Source: JACVRW01 sp963827065 (GTDB lineage: Bacteria; Actinomycetota; Thermoleophilia; Solirubrobacterales; Thermoleophilaceae). Taken from it: DNA of 64,000 nt. The position numbers and the translations under genes were made by a program. Positions 32,180 through 40,815 of the stretch are shown here, piece by piece; within the stretch, counting starts at the first letter, position 1, and each line of letters begins with the position of its first letter. The DNA is taken from the NCBI GenBank assembly GCA_963827065.1, contig CAWGZM010000007.1, positions 186,001-250,000 on the forward strand. Reading direction: 5' to 3'. Under the pieces are notes generated by a model that did no database searches, was not told the DNA's origin, and saw only the letters and a list, made by a program, of their open reading frames with translations.

Positions 32180-33657
32180 GGACGCGACTGCCGATCAAGG
32201 TGAAGGTCGCCGTCGTGACCGCGGCCCTCACCTTCGTGATCCTGAGCCTGTTCGCGACAGTGATCGGCGCGCTCGCGGAAAGCCGGATCACCGATGGCTT
32301 CGAGGACGAGCTCCGCGCCACCGCCGCGGATCTGCAGGATCGGCTCAGCGTCTCGCGCAACGACGACGGCCTCTTCAGCATCGACCAGTCGGACCGAGAT
32401 CTGCTCCGCGGCTTCGCCTCTGGCGGCGCCGTTGCGCGTGTGATCGACCTGAACAACAGGCTCGTCTACGCAACCAGCTCCCGTGAGCTGGGTCCACCGA
32501 TCGAGGGCGTGACCGACGCCGGCGACTTCCGCGTCATCTCCCGCCAGATCGTGGTCCCGGATGTCGCACGCGAGGGCACCTTCGACCCGCTGCCGCTGCC
32601 GGTCGCGCGCGAGATCGGCTGGGTTCAGTACGCGGAAACCGAGGCGAGCGTGCAGACGACCATCAACCGCGTGCGCCTGTTCCTCGCCTTCGGCGTCCTC
32701 GGAGGCACCGCGCTTGCCTTCCTCGGCGGCCTGGTCGTCGCGCGGCGCGCGATGCGGCCCGTCTCCGGACTCACCCGGGCCGCCCGCCAGGTGGCGCGCA
32801 CGCGGGACCCCGATGTCCGTCTCCCGAAGCCGCTCGCCAACGACGAGGTCTCCGAGCTGGCCTACACGCTCGAGGACATGCTGCGCGAGCTGAGCGCCGC
32901 CCGCGGCGAGACCGAGGCGACGCTCGACCGCCAGCGCGCCTTCGTCGCCGACGCGTCGCACGAGCTGCGCACGCCGCTCACGAGCATCCTCGCGAACCTG
33001 GAGCTGCTCGAGTCCGACCTCGACGGCGAACAGCAGGAGATGGCCGCCTCCGCGCTGCGCTCCTCGCGCCGCATGCGCCGTCTGGTGGCCGACCTGCTGC
33101 TGCTCGCCCGCGCGGACGCCGGCCGCGAGGCGCCCAAGGCGCCCGTCGACCTCGCCGCCGTGGCACGTGAGGCGGCGCGCGAGGCGGGTGCGCTCTCCGA
33201 GCACCACATCGTGTCGGTCGACGCGCCCGAGCCGGTCGTGATCGAGGGCGTGGCCGACGATCTCCACCGCCTCGCCGCCAACCTCGTCGAGAACGCCCTG
33301 ATCCATACCCCGGGCGGCACACCCGTGACCGTCTCCGTGCGCCGGGAGGGCGATTCAGCGGTGCTCGAGGTGTCCGATAGAGGCCCCGGCGTGTCACCTG
33401 CGATGCGCGAGCGGGTCTTCGAGCGCTTCGCCCGCGGCGGCGGCGACGCGGCCCCGAGCGGCGGCAGCGGGCTCGGCCTCGCGATCGTCCGCGCGGTCGC
33501 CGAGGCGCACGACGGCAGCGTCGAGCTCGATGACGCCGAGAGCGGTGGCGCCCGCTTCACCGTCAGGCTGCCGGCCACGGCCCGCTCCGATGGCCGCGCT
33601 AGCGTGTTGACGCCTGGAGAACCCGATCCCGGATTCCTGAAGGAGCCTCAGTCGTGA
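32176..33657 (+). CDS. Sensor histidine kinase
   Basis: A 493-residue membrane kinase. Transmembrane helices at about 10-35 and 160-185 flank an extracytoplasmic sensor of ~125 residues (DELRATAADLQDRLS to VQTTINRVRLFL). A HAMP domain follows (ARRAMRPVSGLTRAARQVA), then HisKA with DASHELRTPLT and a HATPase with NLVENALIHTPG, DRGPGV and GSGLGLAIVRAVAEAHDG. The GTG start overlaps the regulator stop and the TGA overlaps the next gene's start, so all three genes are one translational unit. The signal is unknown. Confidence 0.93.
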   Translation: MRTRLPIKVKVAVVTAALTFVILSLFATVIGALAESRITDGFEDELRATAADLQDRLSVSRNDDGLFSIDQSDRDLLRGFASGGAVARVIDLNNRLVYATSSRELGPPIEGVTDAGDFRVISRQIVVPDVAREGTFDPLPLPVAREIGWVQYAETEASVQTTINRVRLFLAFGVLGGTALAFLGGLVVARRAMRPVSGLTRAARQVARTRDPDVRLPKPLANDEVSELAYTLEDMLRELSAARGETEATLDRQRAFVADASHELRTPLTSILANLELLESDLDGEQQEMAASALRSSRRMRRLVADLLLLARADAGREAPKAPVDLAAVAREAAREAGALSEHHIVSVDAPEPVVIEGVADDLHRLAANLVENALIHTPGGTPVTVSVRREGDSAVLEVSDRGPGVSPAMRERVFERFARGGGDAAPSGGSGLGLAIVRAVAEAHDGSVELDDAESGGARFTVRLPATARSDGRASVLTPGEPDPGFLKEPQS

Positions 33658-34394
33658 AGTCGTTCCGGCGCCCGTCGCCCGCTCTTGTCATCTCGCTGAT
33701 TGCCCTGTTCGTATCCCTCTCCGGCGTCTCATACGGCGTCGCCACCGGCTTCATCGACAGCCGTGAGCTGAAGAACAACCAGGTCCGCAGCGTCGACCTG
33801 CGCAACAACGACGTCCGCACGCGCGACCTCCGCAACAACGAGGTGCGCGGGATCGATGTCCGCAACAGCACAGTCCAGGGCCGCGACGTCGCGCTGAACA
33901 CGCTCACCGGCGACGACGTCAACGAGTCGCGCCTCGGCAAGGTGCCGAGCGCGACGGCGGCGGACAGCGCCACCAGCGCCACGACGGCTCAGGCGCTGCC
34001 GGGCGTGCGAGTGGTGCCGATCAAGCACCGCAGCGGCGACGTCACGAACCAGACCGTGCTCGACGCGGGTGGGCTGCAGCTTGTTGTGAGCTGTGCCGCC
34101 GGTGACGAGGATGTGGTGGCGCGGACAACCGTCGCCGGCGGCGAGATCGCGGTGATCTCGAACGATGCCGACCAAGTTGACCAGACGGCCGACGGGCTGT
34201 TCCGCAACTTCAGCGACAGCTTCAACCCGGGCGCGGACTTCGACATCCGCGAGACCCCCACGGCGGCGGACGACCGCATCTACGAGCTTCACTACCTGGG
34301 CGGAGACGGTACGAGCGTCACCGCCCATCTCATCACGGACGACAACGCCGGCGCGAGCAACTGCGTCGTCAGCGGCTACGCGGTCGTCACCTAG
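33654..34394 (+). CDS. Secreted decapeptide-repeat protein coupled to the two-component system
   Basis: A 246-residue exported protein of unknown function. Residues 8-30 form a signal peptide or anchor (ALVISLIALFVSLSGVSYG). Residues 39-88 are five 10-residue repeats of the form LRNNxVRxxD, which should stack as a small solenoid or collagen-like stalk. The C-terminal ~130 residues are acidic and beta-rich, with two cysteines that could pair. The GTG start overlaps the TGA of the histidine kinase (GTGA). It may be a ligand-sensing accessory protein of that kinase or a coat protein it controls. The gene ends directly against RNase J. Confidence 0.65.
   Translation: MKSFRRPSPALVISLIALFVSLSGVSYGVATGFIDSRELKNNQVRSVDLRNNDVRTRDLRNNEVRGIDVRNSTVQGRDVALNTLTGDDVNESRLGKVPSATAADSATSATTAQALPGVRVVPIKHRSGDVTNQTVLDAGGLQLVVSCAAGDEDVVARTTVAGGEIAVISNDADQVDQTADGLFRNFSDSFNPGADFDIRETPTAADDRIYELHYLGGDGTSVTAHLITDDNAGASNCVVSGYAVVT
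33768..33917 (+). repeat. Five 30-nt (10-residue) tandem repeats
   Basis: The repeats LKNNQVRSVD, LRNNDVRTRD, LRNNEVRGID, VRNSTVQGRD and VALNTLTGDD follow one another without gaps. The asparagine pair and the Val-x-x-x-Asp spacing are conserved in the first three copies and decay in the last two. Confidence 0.75.
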
Positions 34395-36059
34395 CTAGAC
34401 CTCAACCACAACCGGCAGGACCATCGGCCGCCTGCGGAGGCGCTCGTAGACGAACTCCGCGATGTCGTCGTGGAGGTGGTCCTGGAGCAGGTCGATCTCC
34501 CGGACCTCCTCCTCGGCGCTGCGCACGAGCGACTGGTCGACCGCCTCGCGGAGCTCGCCGACGAAGCCGTCGTCGTCCTCGATGAACGGGACGCCCCGGA
34601 AGATCACCTCGGGCGGCACCACCGAGCGGCCGTCCTGCTCTGAGATCGTCGCCACCACGATGAAGATGCCGTCCGCCGACAGCATGCGCCGGTCGCGCAG
34701 CGCGACGTCCTCGATGTCCCCCACGTCGACACCGTCGACGAAGATCATGCCGGCCTGGACCCGCTCTCCGAAGCGCGCCCCCGAGCGGCTGATCTCGAGC
34801 GGCAGGCCGTTCTCGCCGCGGAAGATCGACTTGGGCGGCACCCCGACCGCCTCGGCCAGCTCGCCGTGCAGCCGCAGGCGCTTGTGGTCGCCGTGCACGG
34901 GCATCACATACTCGGGCTTCGTCAGGTTGAGCATCAGCTTCAGCTCCTCGGCATAGCCGTGGCCGGAAGCGTGTACCGGCACGTCCGCAGCCGTGAAGAC
35001 CGTCGCGCCCAGGCGGTAGATGCGGTCGATCGTCTCGTTGACGGCACGCTCGTTGCCGGGGATCGGCGTGGCCGAGAAGACCACGGTGTCGCCCTCGTGC
35101 AAATCGACCTGCGGGTGGTCGCCGTGGGCCATGCGCCGCAGCGCGGACAGCGGCTCGCCCTGGCTTCCCGTGGAGATCACCACGAGCTTGTGGTCCGGGA
35201 AGTCCTCGATCTCCCTCGGGCCCACCAATATGCCCTCCGGGACATCGATATGGCCGAGCATGCGGCCGATGTTCACGTTCTTGCGCATCGACCGGCCTAC
35301 GAGCGAGACCTTTCGGCCGAGCTGGCCCGCCGCGTCCACCACCTGCTGCACGCGGTGGATGTTGGAGGCGAAGCAGGTGACGACGATGCGACCCTGGCAG
35401 CGGGCGAAGACCTCCACGAGCCGCGGCCCGACCGCGGACTCGGAGAGCGACACGCCGGGCCGGTCCGCGTTCGTCGAGTCGCCGCAGAGGAGCAGCAGGC
35501 CCTCGCGCCCGAGCTCGGCGAGCCGTGACACGTCGGCGGGCACCCCGTCGACCGGCGTCTGGTCGAACTTGTAGTCACCGGTCACGAGCATTGTGCCGAG
35601 CTCGCAGGTGAGAGCCACCGCGAACGCGTCCGGGATCGAGTGCGCCATCTTGACCATCTCGATCGAGAACGGCCCCGCCTCGAACGACTGGGTCGCGAGC
35701 ACGTCCTCGACGTCGACGTCCCTCAGGCGATGCTCGTCGAGCTTGGAGCGCACCATGGCGGCTGTGAGCGGGCCGCCGTAGACGGTCGGAGTCCGATCGA
35801 GCTCGCGCAGCACGAACGGCAGCGCCCCCACGTGGTCCTCATGGCCGTGGGTGAGCACGATCGCCTCGATGTCCTCCGCCCGCTCGCGCAGATAGGTGAA
35901 GTCCGGCAGCACCAGGTCGATGCCGAGCTGGTCGGGGGCCGGGAACATCAGGCCGGTGTCGACGACCACGATGCGGCCGTCGTACTCGACGACCATCATG
36001 TTCTTCCCGATCTCCCCGAGCCCGCCGAGGGGCAGGACCCGGAGCGCCGCTGGGCTCAA
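34395..36059 (-). CDS. rnj: Ribonuclease J
   Basis: A 554-residue metallo-beta-lactamase/beta-CASP ribonuclease with 5'-3' exo- and endonuclease activity. It opens LRVLPLGGLGEIGKNMMVVEYDG, binds two zincs with HGHEDHVGAL, and has the beta-CASP motifs (SGHGYAEELKLMLNLTKPEYVMPVHGDHKRL) and a C-terminal domain. The start is TTG, overlapping the dapA stop (TTGA). The first conserved residues follow six codons later, so no better start exists. The stop abuts that of the convergent repeat-protein gene with no gap. The dapA-rnj pairing is common in actinomycetes. Confidence 0.95.
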   Translation of the reverse strand: MSPAALRVLPLGGLGEIGKNMMVVEYDGRIVVVDTGLMFPAPDQLGIDLVLPDFTYLRERAEDIEAIVLTHGHEDHVGALPFVLRELDRTPTVYGGPLTAAMVRSKLDEHRLRDVDVEDVLATQSFEAGPFSIEMVKMAHSIPDAFAVALTCELGTMLVTGDYKFDQTPVDGVPADVSRLAELGREGLLLLCGDSTNADRPGVSLSESAVGPRLVEVFARCQGRIVVTCFASNIHRVQQVVDAAGQLGRKVSLVGRSMRKNVNIGRMLGHIDVPEGILVGPREIEDFPDHKLVVISTGSQGEPLSALRRMAHGDHPQVDLHEGDTVVFSATPIPGNERAVNETIDRIYRLGATVFTAADVPVHASGHGYAEELKLMLNLTKPEYVMPVHGDHKRLRLHGELAEAVGVPPKSIFRGENGLPLEISRSGARFGERVQAGMIFVDGVDVGDIEDVALRDRRMLSADGIFIVVATISEQDGRSVVPPEVIFRGVPFIEDDDGFVGELREAVDQSLVRSAEEEVREIDLLQDHLHDDIAEFVYERLRRRPMVLPVVVEV

Positions 36060-36907
36060 ACTGCCGCCAGCAGGTTGTGGCGCTCGAGGGCGCCGCGGAT
36101 GGCCGCCGTCTCCTGCTCGTCCGCCTCGACGAGCGGCAACCGCAGCCCGCCGACCGCGTGCCCGGCGAGACCCAGCGCCGCCTTGATCGGAATCGGGTTG
36201 GTGGTGATCGTCAGCGCCTTGTAGAGGTCGGTGAGCGACTCGTGGATCTCGGCGCGCGCGTCGGGCTCGTCGATCATGCGACGCATCTCACGCCCCACCA
36301 GGTGCGAGGCGACCAGGATGCCGCCGGTCCCCCCCAGGTCGAGCACGCGCGCGAGGACGTCGTCGTTGCCGGCGAGCAGGTCGAGGCCGTCGATGGGCGC
36401 GAGGTCCTCGTAGCGGGCCTGCTTCACCGCCTGGACGTTGTCGATCTCGGCGAGCTCGGCGAGTACGTCATTCGGCATGTCGAGTGCCGTACGGCCCGGG
36501 ATGTTGTAGAGGATGACCGGCCGGTCCGTGGCCGCGGCCACCGCCTCGTAGTGAGCGCGCAGGCCGCGCCGGTTCGGCTTCACGTAGTAGGGCGTGACGA
36601 CGAGCATCGCGTCCACGCCGGCTTCGTCCGCCCGCTCGGTGAGCTCGACGGTGTGGCGCGTGTCGTAGGTGCCGGTTCCGGCGACGATCAGCGCGTCCTC
36701 CGGTGTCTCGCTCACAGCGAGCTCCCAGAGCCGCACCTTCTCCTCGTCGGTCAGCGTGGCGGCCTCACCGGTGCTGCCGGCCACGACGAGCCCGTCGGAC
36801 CCGTTCTCGAGCAGGAAGCGCATGAGCCGGACGGTCGCGTCCTCGTCGAGGTCGCCGTTCGCGTCGAACGGCGTGACCATCGCCGTGAGGATGCCGCCGA
36901 TGACCAT
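36056..36907 (-). CDS. dapA: 4-hydroxy-tetrahydrodipicolinate synthase
   Basis: A 283-residue class I aldolase condensing pyruvate and aspartate semialdehyde, the first committed step to lysine and diaminopimelate. Key residues are visible: GSTGEAATLT (substrate Thr pair), the proton-relay Tyr in VILYNIPGRTA, and the Schiff-base Lys in VQAVKQA (near 160). A GC-rich GGGGCGGGG precedes the ATG. The gene forms a coupled pair with rnj. Together with dapB, dapL and dapF in this window it outlines most of the DAP pathway. Confidence 0.95.
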   Translation of the reverse strand: MVIGGILTAMVTPFDANGDLDEDATVRLMRFLLENGSDGLVVAGSTGEAATLTDEEKVRLWELAVSETPEDALIVAGTGTYDTRHTVELTERADEAGVDAMLVVTPYYVKPNRRGLRAHYEAVAAATDRPVILYNIPGRTALDMPNDVLAELAEIDNVQAVKQARYEDLAPIDGLDLLAGNDDVLARVLDLGGTGGILVASHLVGREMRRMIDEPDARAEIHESLTDLYKALTITTNPIPIKAALGLAGHAVGGLRLPLVEADEQETAAIRGALERHNLLAAV

Positions 36908-36922
36908 GCTGCCCCGCCCCGA

Positions 36923-37204
36923 CTACTGGAGCGGCTTGAAGGGGTCGGGGTTCTGGTTCGTGTCCCCCGTAGGGGTGGGCCGAGGCGGCTCCGTGGCCTC
37001 GGGCTCGGCTGGCTCGGCCGCGGGCGGCGGGGTGGCGGCGGCCGGCGTCTCATCGCGGATCGGGCGACCGTGCTCGTCGTAGCGGACGCCGCCGGGATCC
37101 GGCGTGTGCTGGGGAGAAGCGCCCTGGTTGAAGCTGTCCTGCGCCTCGTCGAGCTTCTGCTGCGCCTGCTCGGCGAGCTTCTTAGCCTTGTCCATGAAAC
37201 CCAT
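36923..37204 (-). CDS. Small acidic proline-rich cytoplasmic protein, unknown
   Basis: A 93-residue protein. It opens with an amphipathic helix (FMDKAKKLAEQAQQKLDEAQDSF) and then a disordered region rich in Pro, Glu, Thr and Ala, ending NQNPDPFKPLQ. It has no signal peptide or cysteine. GGAGG lies 5 nt before the ATG. It is 15 nt upstream of dapA and probably cotranscribed. Similar short proteins with an amphipathic start and a DEHGRP-like motif occur in actinomycetes without known function. Confidence 0.65.
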   Translation of the reverse strand: MGFMDKAKKLAEQAQQKLDEAQDSFNQGASPQHTPDPGGVRYDEHGRPIRDETPAAATPPPAAEPAEPEATEPPRPTPTGDTNQNPDPFKPLQ

Positions 37205-37295
37205 TCGTACCTCCGCGATTCGCGTCGAAGCACCTTAGCGCTCCCGCAGGCCTTCCGAAACCTCCGCTGCAAATGGCAGAATTCCCCCTGCTCAG

Positions 37296-37721
37296 ATGCC
37301 CGACGAACGCGATTACACCCACCGGACCACGGTCCAGAAGCTCGGCGTACAGCCCGATCAGCGGGTCGAGGTGACCGGTGACGTCGGCGTCGGCCTGCGT
37401 CGCGACGTCAAGGACGCCATCGGACGCGGGCTGGTTCGGTCGGGCGAGCTGGACGGTGCGATCGTGCTCGTCGAGAGCGAGGAGGACGCCAAGGAGGCGC
37501 TTGTCCACTACCGGGCCAGGTTGCGTGACACCGGATACATCTGGTTCATCACCCGTAAACGGGGACACGACAGCTACCTCAACCAGATGACACTCGTGCC
37601 CCACGCCAAGCGCTTGGGGTTGATCGACAACAAGACCTGCTCGATCGACGAGGAGCGCTCGGGCATCCGCTTCGTCGTCCCCCGCGCGCTGCGGCGCAGC
37701 GGCGGCCAGACGGCGGCCTGA
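37296..37721 (+). CDS. DUF3052-like protein
   Basis: A 141-residue soluble protein. The middle pairs a LGVQPDQRVEVTGDV segment with GAIVLVESEEDAKEAL, and the C-terminal part (YIWFITRKRG, TCSIDEERSGIRFVVPR) matches the DUF3052 pattern in which an aromatic Ile-Trp-Phe strand precedes a Ser-Gly-Ile-Arg-Phe-Val strand. The family is widespread in actinomycetes and has no established function. The gene is divergent from the small acidic protein and ends 6 nt before the convergent VKOR gene. No clear ribosome binding site is seen. Confidence 0.6.
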   Translation: MPDERDYTHRTTVQKLGVQPDQRVEVTGDVGVGLRRDVKDAIGRGLVRSGELDGAIVLVESEEDAKEALVHYRARLRDTGYIWFITRKRGHDSYLNQMTLVPHAKRLGLIDNKTCSIDEERSGIRFVVPRALRRSGGQTAA

Positions 37722-37727
37722 GCGCTG

Positions 37728-38138
37728 TCAGGCGGGGCGGACGAGCCGCCAGCTCGTCGCCACGGCCAGGATCGTCATCAGCACGGCGCTCGCCACGCAC
37801 CACTGGCAGATCGCGTCGATCTCGAACAGCTCGAGCCAAGTGAGGTAGGCGCTGAAGCCGAAGCCGACGAGCGCGAGCAGCGCGCCGGCAATCCTGCCGT
37901 TGTCGCCGGGCAGCCACAGCGAGGCGAGAATCAGGGCGTAGCCGCCGAGCCCGAGCACCGCAACAGGGACGCCGGCGAGCTCGGCGTAGCTGGAGTTCTG
38001 GACCTCCTCGCAGCCGCCGCCCCCGCCGGCGCAGATCGGCTCGAGCTCGGCGTAGTGGACGTAGGTCAGGTAGGCCGCCACCGCGAGGCCGATCAGCGCG
38101 GTCAGGCCGATCAGCCGCCGCAGGCGGCGTTCGCTCAC
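37728..38138 (-). CDS. Vitamin K epoxide reductase (VKOR) family protein
   Basis: A 136-residue membrane protein with four transmembrane helices. It carries the VKOR features: a loop Cys pair (ICAGGGGGCEEV), the Ser in QNSSYAELAGVPVAVLG and the active-site CQWC in the last-helix loop. VKOR reoxidises a periplasmic DsbA by passing electrons to quinone. The GTG start overlaps the stop of the DsbA-like gene upstream, a clear functional pairing for exported disulfide formation. Confidence 0.93.
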   Translation of the reverse strand: MSERRLRRLIGLTALIGLAVAAYLTYVHYAELEPICAGGGGGCEEVQNSSYAELAGVPVAVLGLGGYALILASLWLPGDNGRIAGALLALVGFGFSAYLTWLELFEIDAICQWCVASAVLMTILAVATSWRLVRPA

Positions 38139-38866
38139 GGCTCCCCGAGGGCGGACTCGATCGCGTCGGTGACGCTGCCCGCGTCGAGCGAGCTGAGCTC
38201 GAGCGGCTGCGGCGCGGCGTTCCCCCTCTGCACGAAGAAGGAGGGCGTGCCGCTCACCCCGAGCCGGTTGGCCTGGCGCTCCGCCTGCCGGATCAGCGCC
38301 TGCGCCTGCGGTGTGTCGAGGTCGGATTCGAGCTGGCCGACATCGAGCCCCGGCGTGGCGCGCGCGAGCCGCTGCAGGAACTGGTCGGTGGCGTAGCCCG
38401 AGTTCTCCTGCCCCTGGTTGCGAAAGAAGAGGTCGCTGAACTCCCAGCCCTTGTCCTGCAGCGTCGCCGCGGCCGCGACCTCGGCGCCGCGCTCCGAGTC
38501 CGGGCCGATGAAGCGCAGCAGCCGCAGTTGCAGCTTGAGCCGTCCGGTCCGTACGTAGTCCTCGATGACGGAGGGCAGCGCGCCGGTCGTGTACTGGGCG
38601 CAGAAGGGGCACTGGAGGTCCGCGAACTCGATCAGGGTCGCGGGCGCGTCGGGCTCGCCGAGCGTGACGCCTTGCTGCGGAATGCCGCCGAAGAGCTCCT
38701 CGACCTCGGCGGACTGGCTCGGCTGGGCCCGGCCACCGGAGGCAGACGGCTGTTCCTCGTCATCCGACCCGCCCTGGCTGATCACGATCGCCACCACCAC
38801 GACGACCACGGCTGCCAGCAGGGCGCCACCCAGCAGCATCAGCCGCCTGTTTCGATCCGCGCTCAC
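38135..38866 (-). CDS. Membrane-anchored DsbA-like thiol oxidoreductase
   Basis: A 243-residue protein with an N-terminal transmembrane anchor (about 10-32, LLGGALLAAVVVVVVAIVIS), a Ser/Gln/Glu linker and a thioredoxin-fold DsbA domain with active site CPFC (FADLQCPFCAQY), a long helical insertion and a cis-Pro loop GVSGTPSFFV. It introduces disulfides into exported proteins and is presumably recycled by the adjacent VKOR. A GTG start was chosen because it gives a normal basic N-terminus; the open frame continues into dapB as a shadow. Confidence 0.9.
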   Translation of the reverse strand: MSADRNRRLMLLGGALLAAVVVVVVAIVISQGGSDDEEQPSASGGRAQPSQSAEVEELFGGIPQQGVTLGEPDAPATLIEFADLQCPFCAQYTTGALPSVIEDYVRTGRLKLQLRLLRFIGPDSERGAEVAAAATLQDKGWEFSDLFFRNQGQENSGYATDQFLQRLARATPGLDVGQLESDLDTPQAQALIRQAERQANRLGVSGTPSFFVQRGNAAPQPLELSSLDAGSVTDAIESALGEP

Positions 38867-38877
38867 CCGGCTGCAGG

Positions 38878-39534
38878 CTAGAGAAGATGCTCGAGCCCGA
38901 CGGTGGGCGAGCGCTCGAGCGACCCGACCCTGCGCACCGCGAGCAGCACGCCCGGCATGAACGACTCGCGCGCGATCGAGTCGTGGCGGATCGAGAGCGT
39001 CTGGCCGAGCCCGCCGAAGAGGACCTCCTGGTGCGCGACGAGGCCAGGCAGGCGCACCGAGTGAATCGGCTCGTGGACGTTGCCCCCGGCCGCGCGGACC
39101 AGCTCGGCGGTCCGCGCCGCGGTGCCGGAGGGCGCGTCGACCTTGCGGTCGTGATGGAGCTCGACGATCTCGCACTCGGGCAGGTGCTGCGCGGCCTGCT
39201 CGGCGAAGCGCATCATGAGCACCGCGCCGATGGCGAAGTTGGGCGCAACGAAGAGGTTCGCGTCGCCGACGCCCTCGAGGTCCGAGAAGTCGGCGCCGGT
39301 CGTGCCCATCACGCAGTGGACGCCCGCCTCGAGGCACGTGCGGGCGTTGTGAAGCGCGCTGTCGGGCGTCGAGAAGTCGACAATCACGTCGGCGTCGCCG
39401 AGCACGTCCGGCAGCCCGACCTGGAGCAACGGGTCGGCTCGGCCCACGAGCGCCATGTCTTCGGCGCCCTCGACGGCTGCGCAGACCGTCTCCCCCATGC
39501 GCCCCGCGGCGCCGGAGACGGCTACGTTGATCAC
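38878..39534 (-). CDS. dapB: 4-hydroxy-tetrahydrodipicolinate reductase
   Basis: A 218-residue NAD(P)H-dependent reductase making tetrahydrodipicolinate, the substrate of DapL. It has the GAAGRMG nucleotide loop, the DFSTPD and GTTG motifs, and the catalytic ELHHDRKVDAPSGTA segment. It is shorter than typical DapB (about 245) because several loops are trimmed, as in other actinomycetes. The GTG start overlaps the stop of the M16 peptidase gene. Confidence 0.94.
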   Translation of the reverse strand: MINVAVSGAAGRMGETVCAAVEGAEDMALVGRADPLLQVGLPDVLGDADVIVDFSTPDSALHNARTCLEAGVHCVMGTTGADFSDLEGVGDANLFVAPNFAIGAVLMMRFAEQAAQHLPECEIVELHHDRKVDAPSGTAARTAELVRAAGGNVHEPIHSVRLPGLVAHQEVLFGGLGQTLSIRHDSIARESFMPGVLLAVRRVGSLERSPTVGLEHLL

Positions 39535-40811
39535 GCCGCCTGCGCGAGCGCGGGGCTCACGGACTCGAGCGCGGCGCGGAACCGCTCCTCGCTGCCGCCC
39601 ACGCCGGCTGCCGAGAGGCGGCCGGGTGCCCAGAGGTCTCGGGCAAGCGAGTTCACGTCCTCGAGCGTCACCGCGTCGAGAGCGGCCAGCAGCTCGTCCA
39701 CGGTCAGTATCGGGACGTCCATCAGGAGCGAGCTGCCGAGCCGGTTCATGCGTGTCAGCGTCGATTCCATCGACAGCACCGTGCGGCCCTTCACGTTCTC
39801 GCGGGCGCGCTCGAGCTCCTCCTCGCTCACTCCCTCGCCCTGGACGCGGGCGAGCTCGGCCCCGATCACCTCGACCGCCTGGGTCACGTTGTCGGGCCGT
39901 GTGCCCACGTAGACGGCCACCTGGCCGCTGTCGCGATAGTGGCTCGCGTAGGAGTAGACGGCATACGCGAGCCCGCGCTTCTCGCGCACCTCCTGGAACA
40001 GGCGCGACGAGGTCGAGCCGCCCAGGATCGTGTCGAGGATGCGCAGCGCGAAGCGGCGCTCGTCGTCACGCGGGATCCCCGGACCGCCCAGGCAGAGGTG
40101 GTATTGCTCGGTTTCCTTCTGGTGGAAGCGCAGCACCGGCTCCTGGAGCTCCGGCGAGGCCGGCGCCACCGGCAGCGGCGCCGCGCCGCCGACGGCTCCC
40201 TCGACGAGCGACACGATCCGCTCGTGCTCGAGGTTGCCGGCGGCCGCGACCACGATGTTGCCGGGCACATAGCGCCCGTCGTGCCAGGCCGCGATCGTCG
40301 GCACCGGCACCGAGCCCACGACGTCGGCGGTGCCGATGATCGGCCGGCCGAGCGGGTGGTCGCCGAACACGGCGCCGGCGAGCACGTCGTGGACCTTGTC
40401 CGACGGCTCGTCCTCGTACATCGCGATCTCCTCGATCACGACCTGGCGCTCCGAGTCGATGTCCGGATACGCCGGCCTCAGGATCATGTCCTGGAGCGCG
40501 TCGAAGGCGCGCTCGAGATGGCCGTCGAGGAAGCGCGAGTAGACGGAGGTCGTCTCCTTGCCGGTGCCGGCGTTGACCTCCGCCCCCATCGCGTCGAACA
40601 GCTCGTCGATCTCGCGGGACGAGAAGCGCTCCGTGCCCTTGAAGAGCAGGTGCTCCAGGAAGTGCGAGATCCCGGCCTGGTCGGTGCCCTCGTCACGGGA
40701 GCCGGCCCGGACCCAGAACCCGAGCGCGATCGACCGGACCGAGGGCATCGCCTCGGTCACGACCCGGACGCCCGAGTCGAGGGTGCTGAGCTGGGCCGAC
40801 TCCGGGCTCAA
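39531..40811 (-). CDS. M16 family zinc protease (processing-peptidase-like)
   Basis: A 426-residue peptidase. The inverted zinc motif HFLEHLLFKG (HxxEH) near residue 48 and the downstream zinc-ligand Glu in VVIEEIAMYEDEP are intact, and the M16C segment (SSRLFQEVREKRGLAYAVYSY) is present. This PqqL/YmxG-type protein commonly follows pnp. The most plausible start is TTG, 5 nt after the pnp stop; the open frame beyond it is shadow of the pnp tail. The substrate is unknown. Confidence 0.88.
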   Translation of the reverse strand: MSPESAQLSTLDSGVRVVTEAMPSVRSIALGFWVRAGSRDEGTDQAGISHFLEHLLFKGTERFSSREIDELFDAMGAEVNAGTGKETTSVYSRFLDGHLERAFDALQDMILRPAYPDIDSERQVVIEEIAMYEDEPSDKVHDVLAGAVFGDHPLGRPIIGTADVVGSVPVPTIAAWHDGRYVPGNIVVAAAGNLEHERIVSLVEGAVGGAAPLPVAPASPELQEPVLRFHQKETEQYHLCLGGPGIPRDDERRFALRILDTILGGSTSSRLFQEVREKRGLAYAVYSYASHYRDSGQVAVYVGTRPDNVTQAVEVIGAELARVQGEGVSEEELERARENVKGRTVLSMESTLTRMNRLGSSLLMDVPILTVDELLAALDAVTLEDVNSLARDLWAPGRLSAAGVGGSEERFRAALESVSPALAQAA

Positions 40812-40815
40812 GCGG

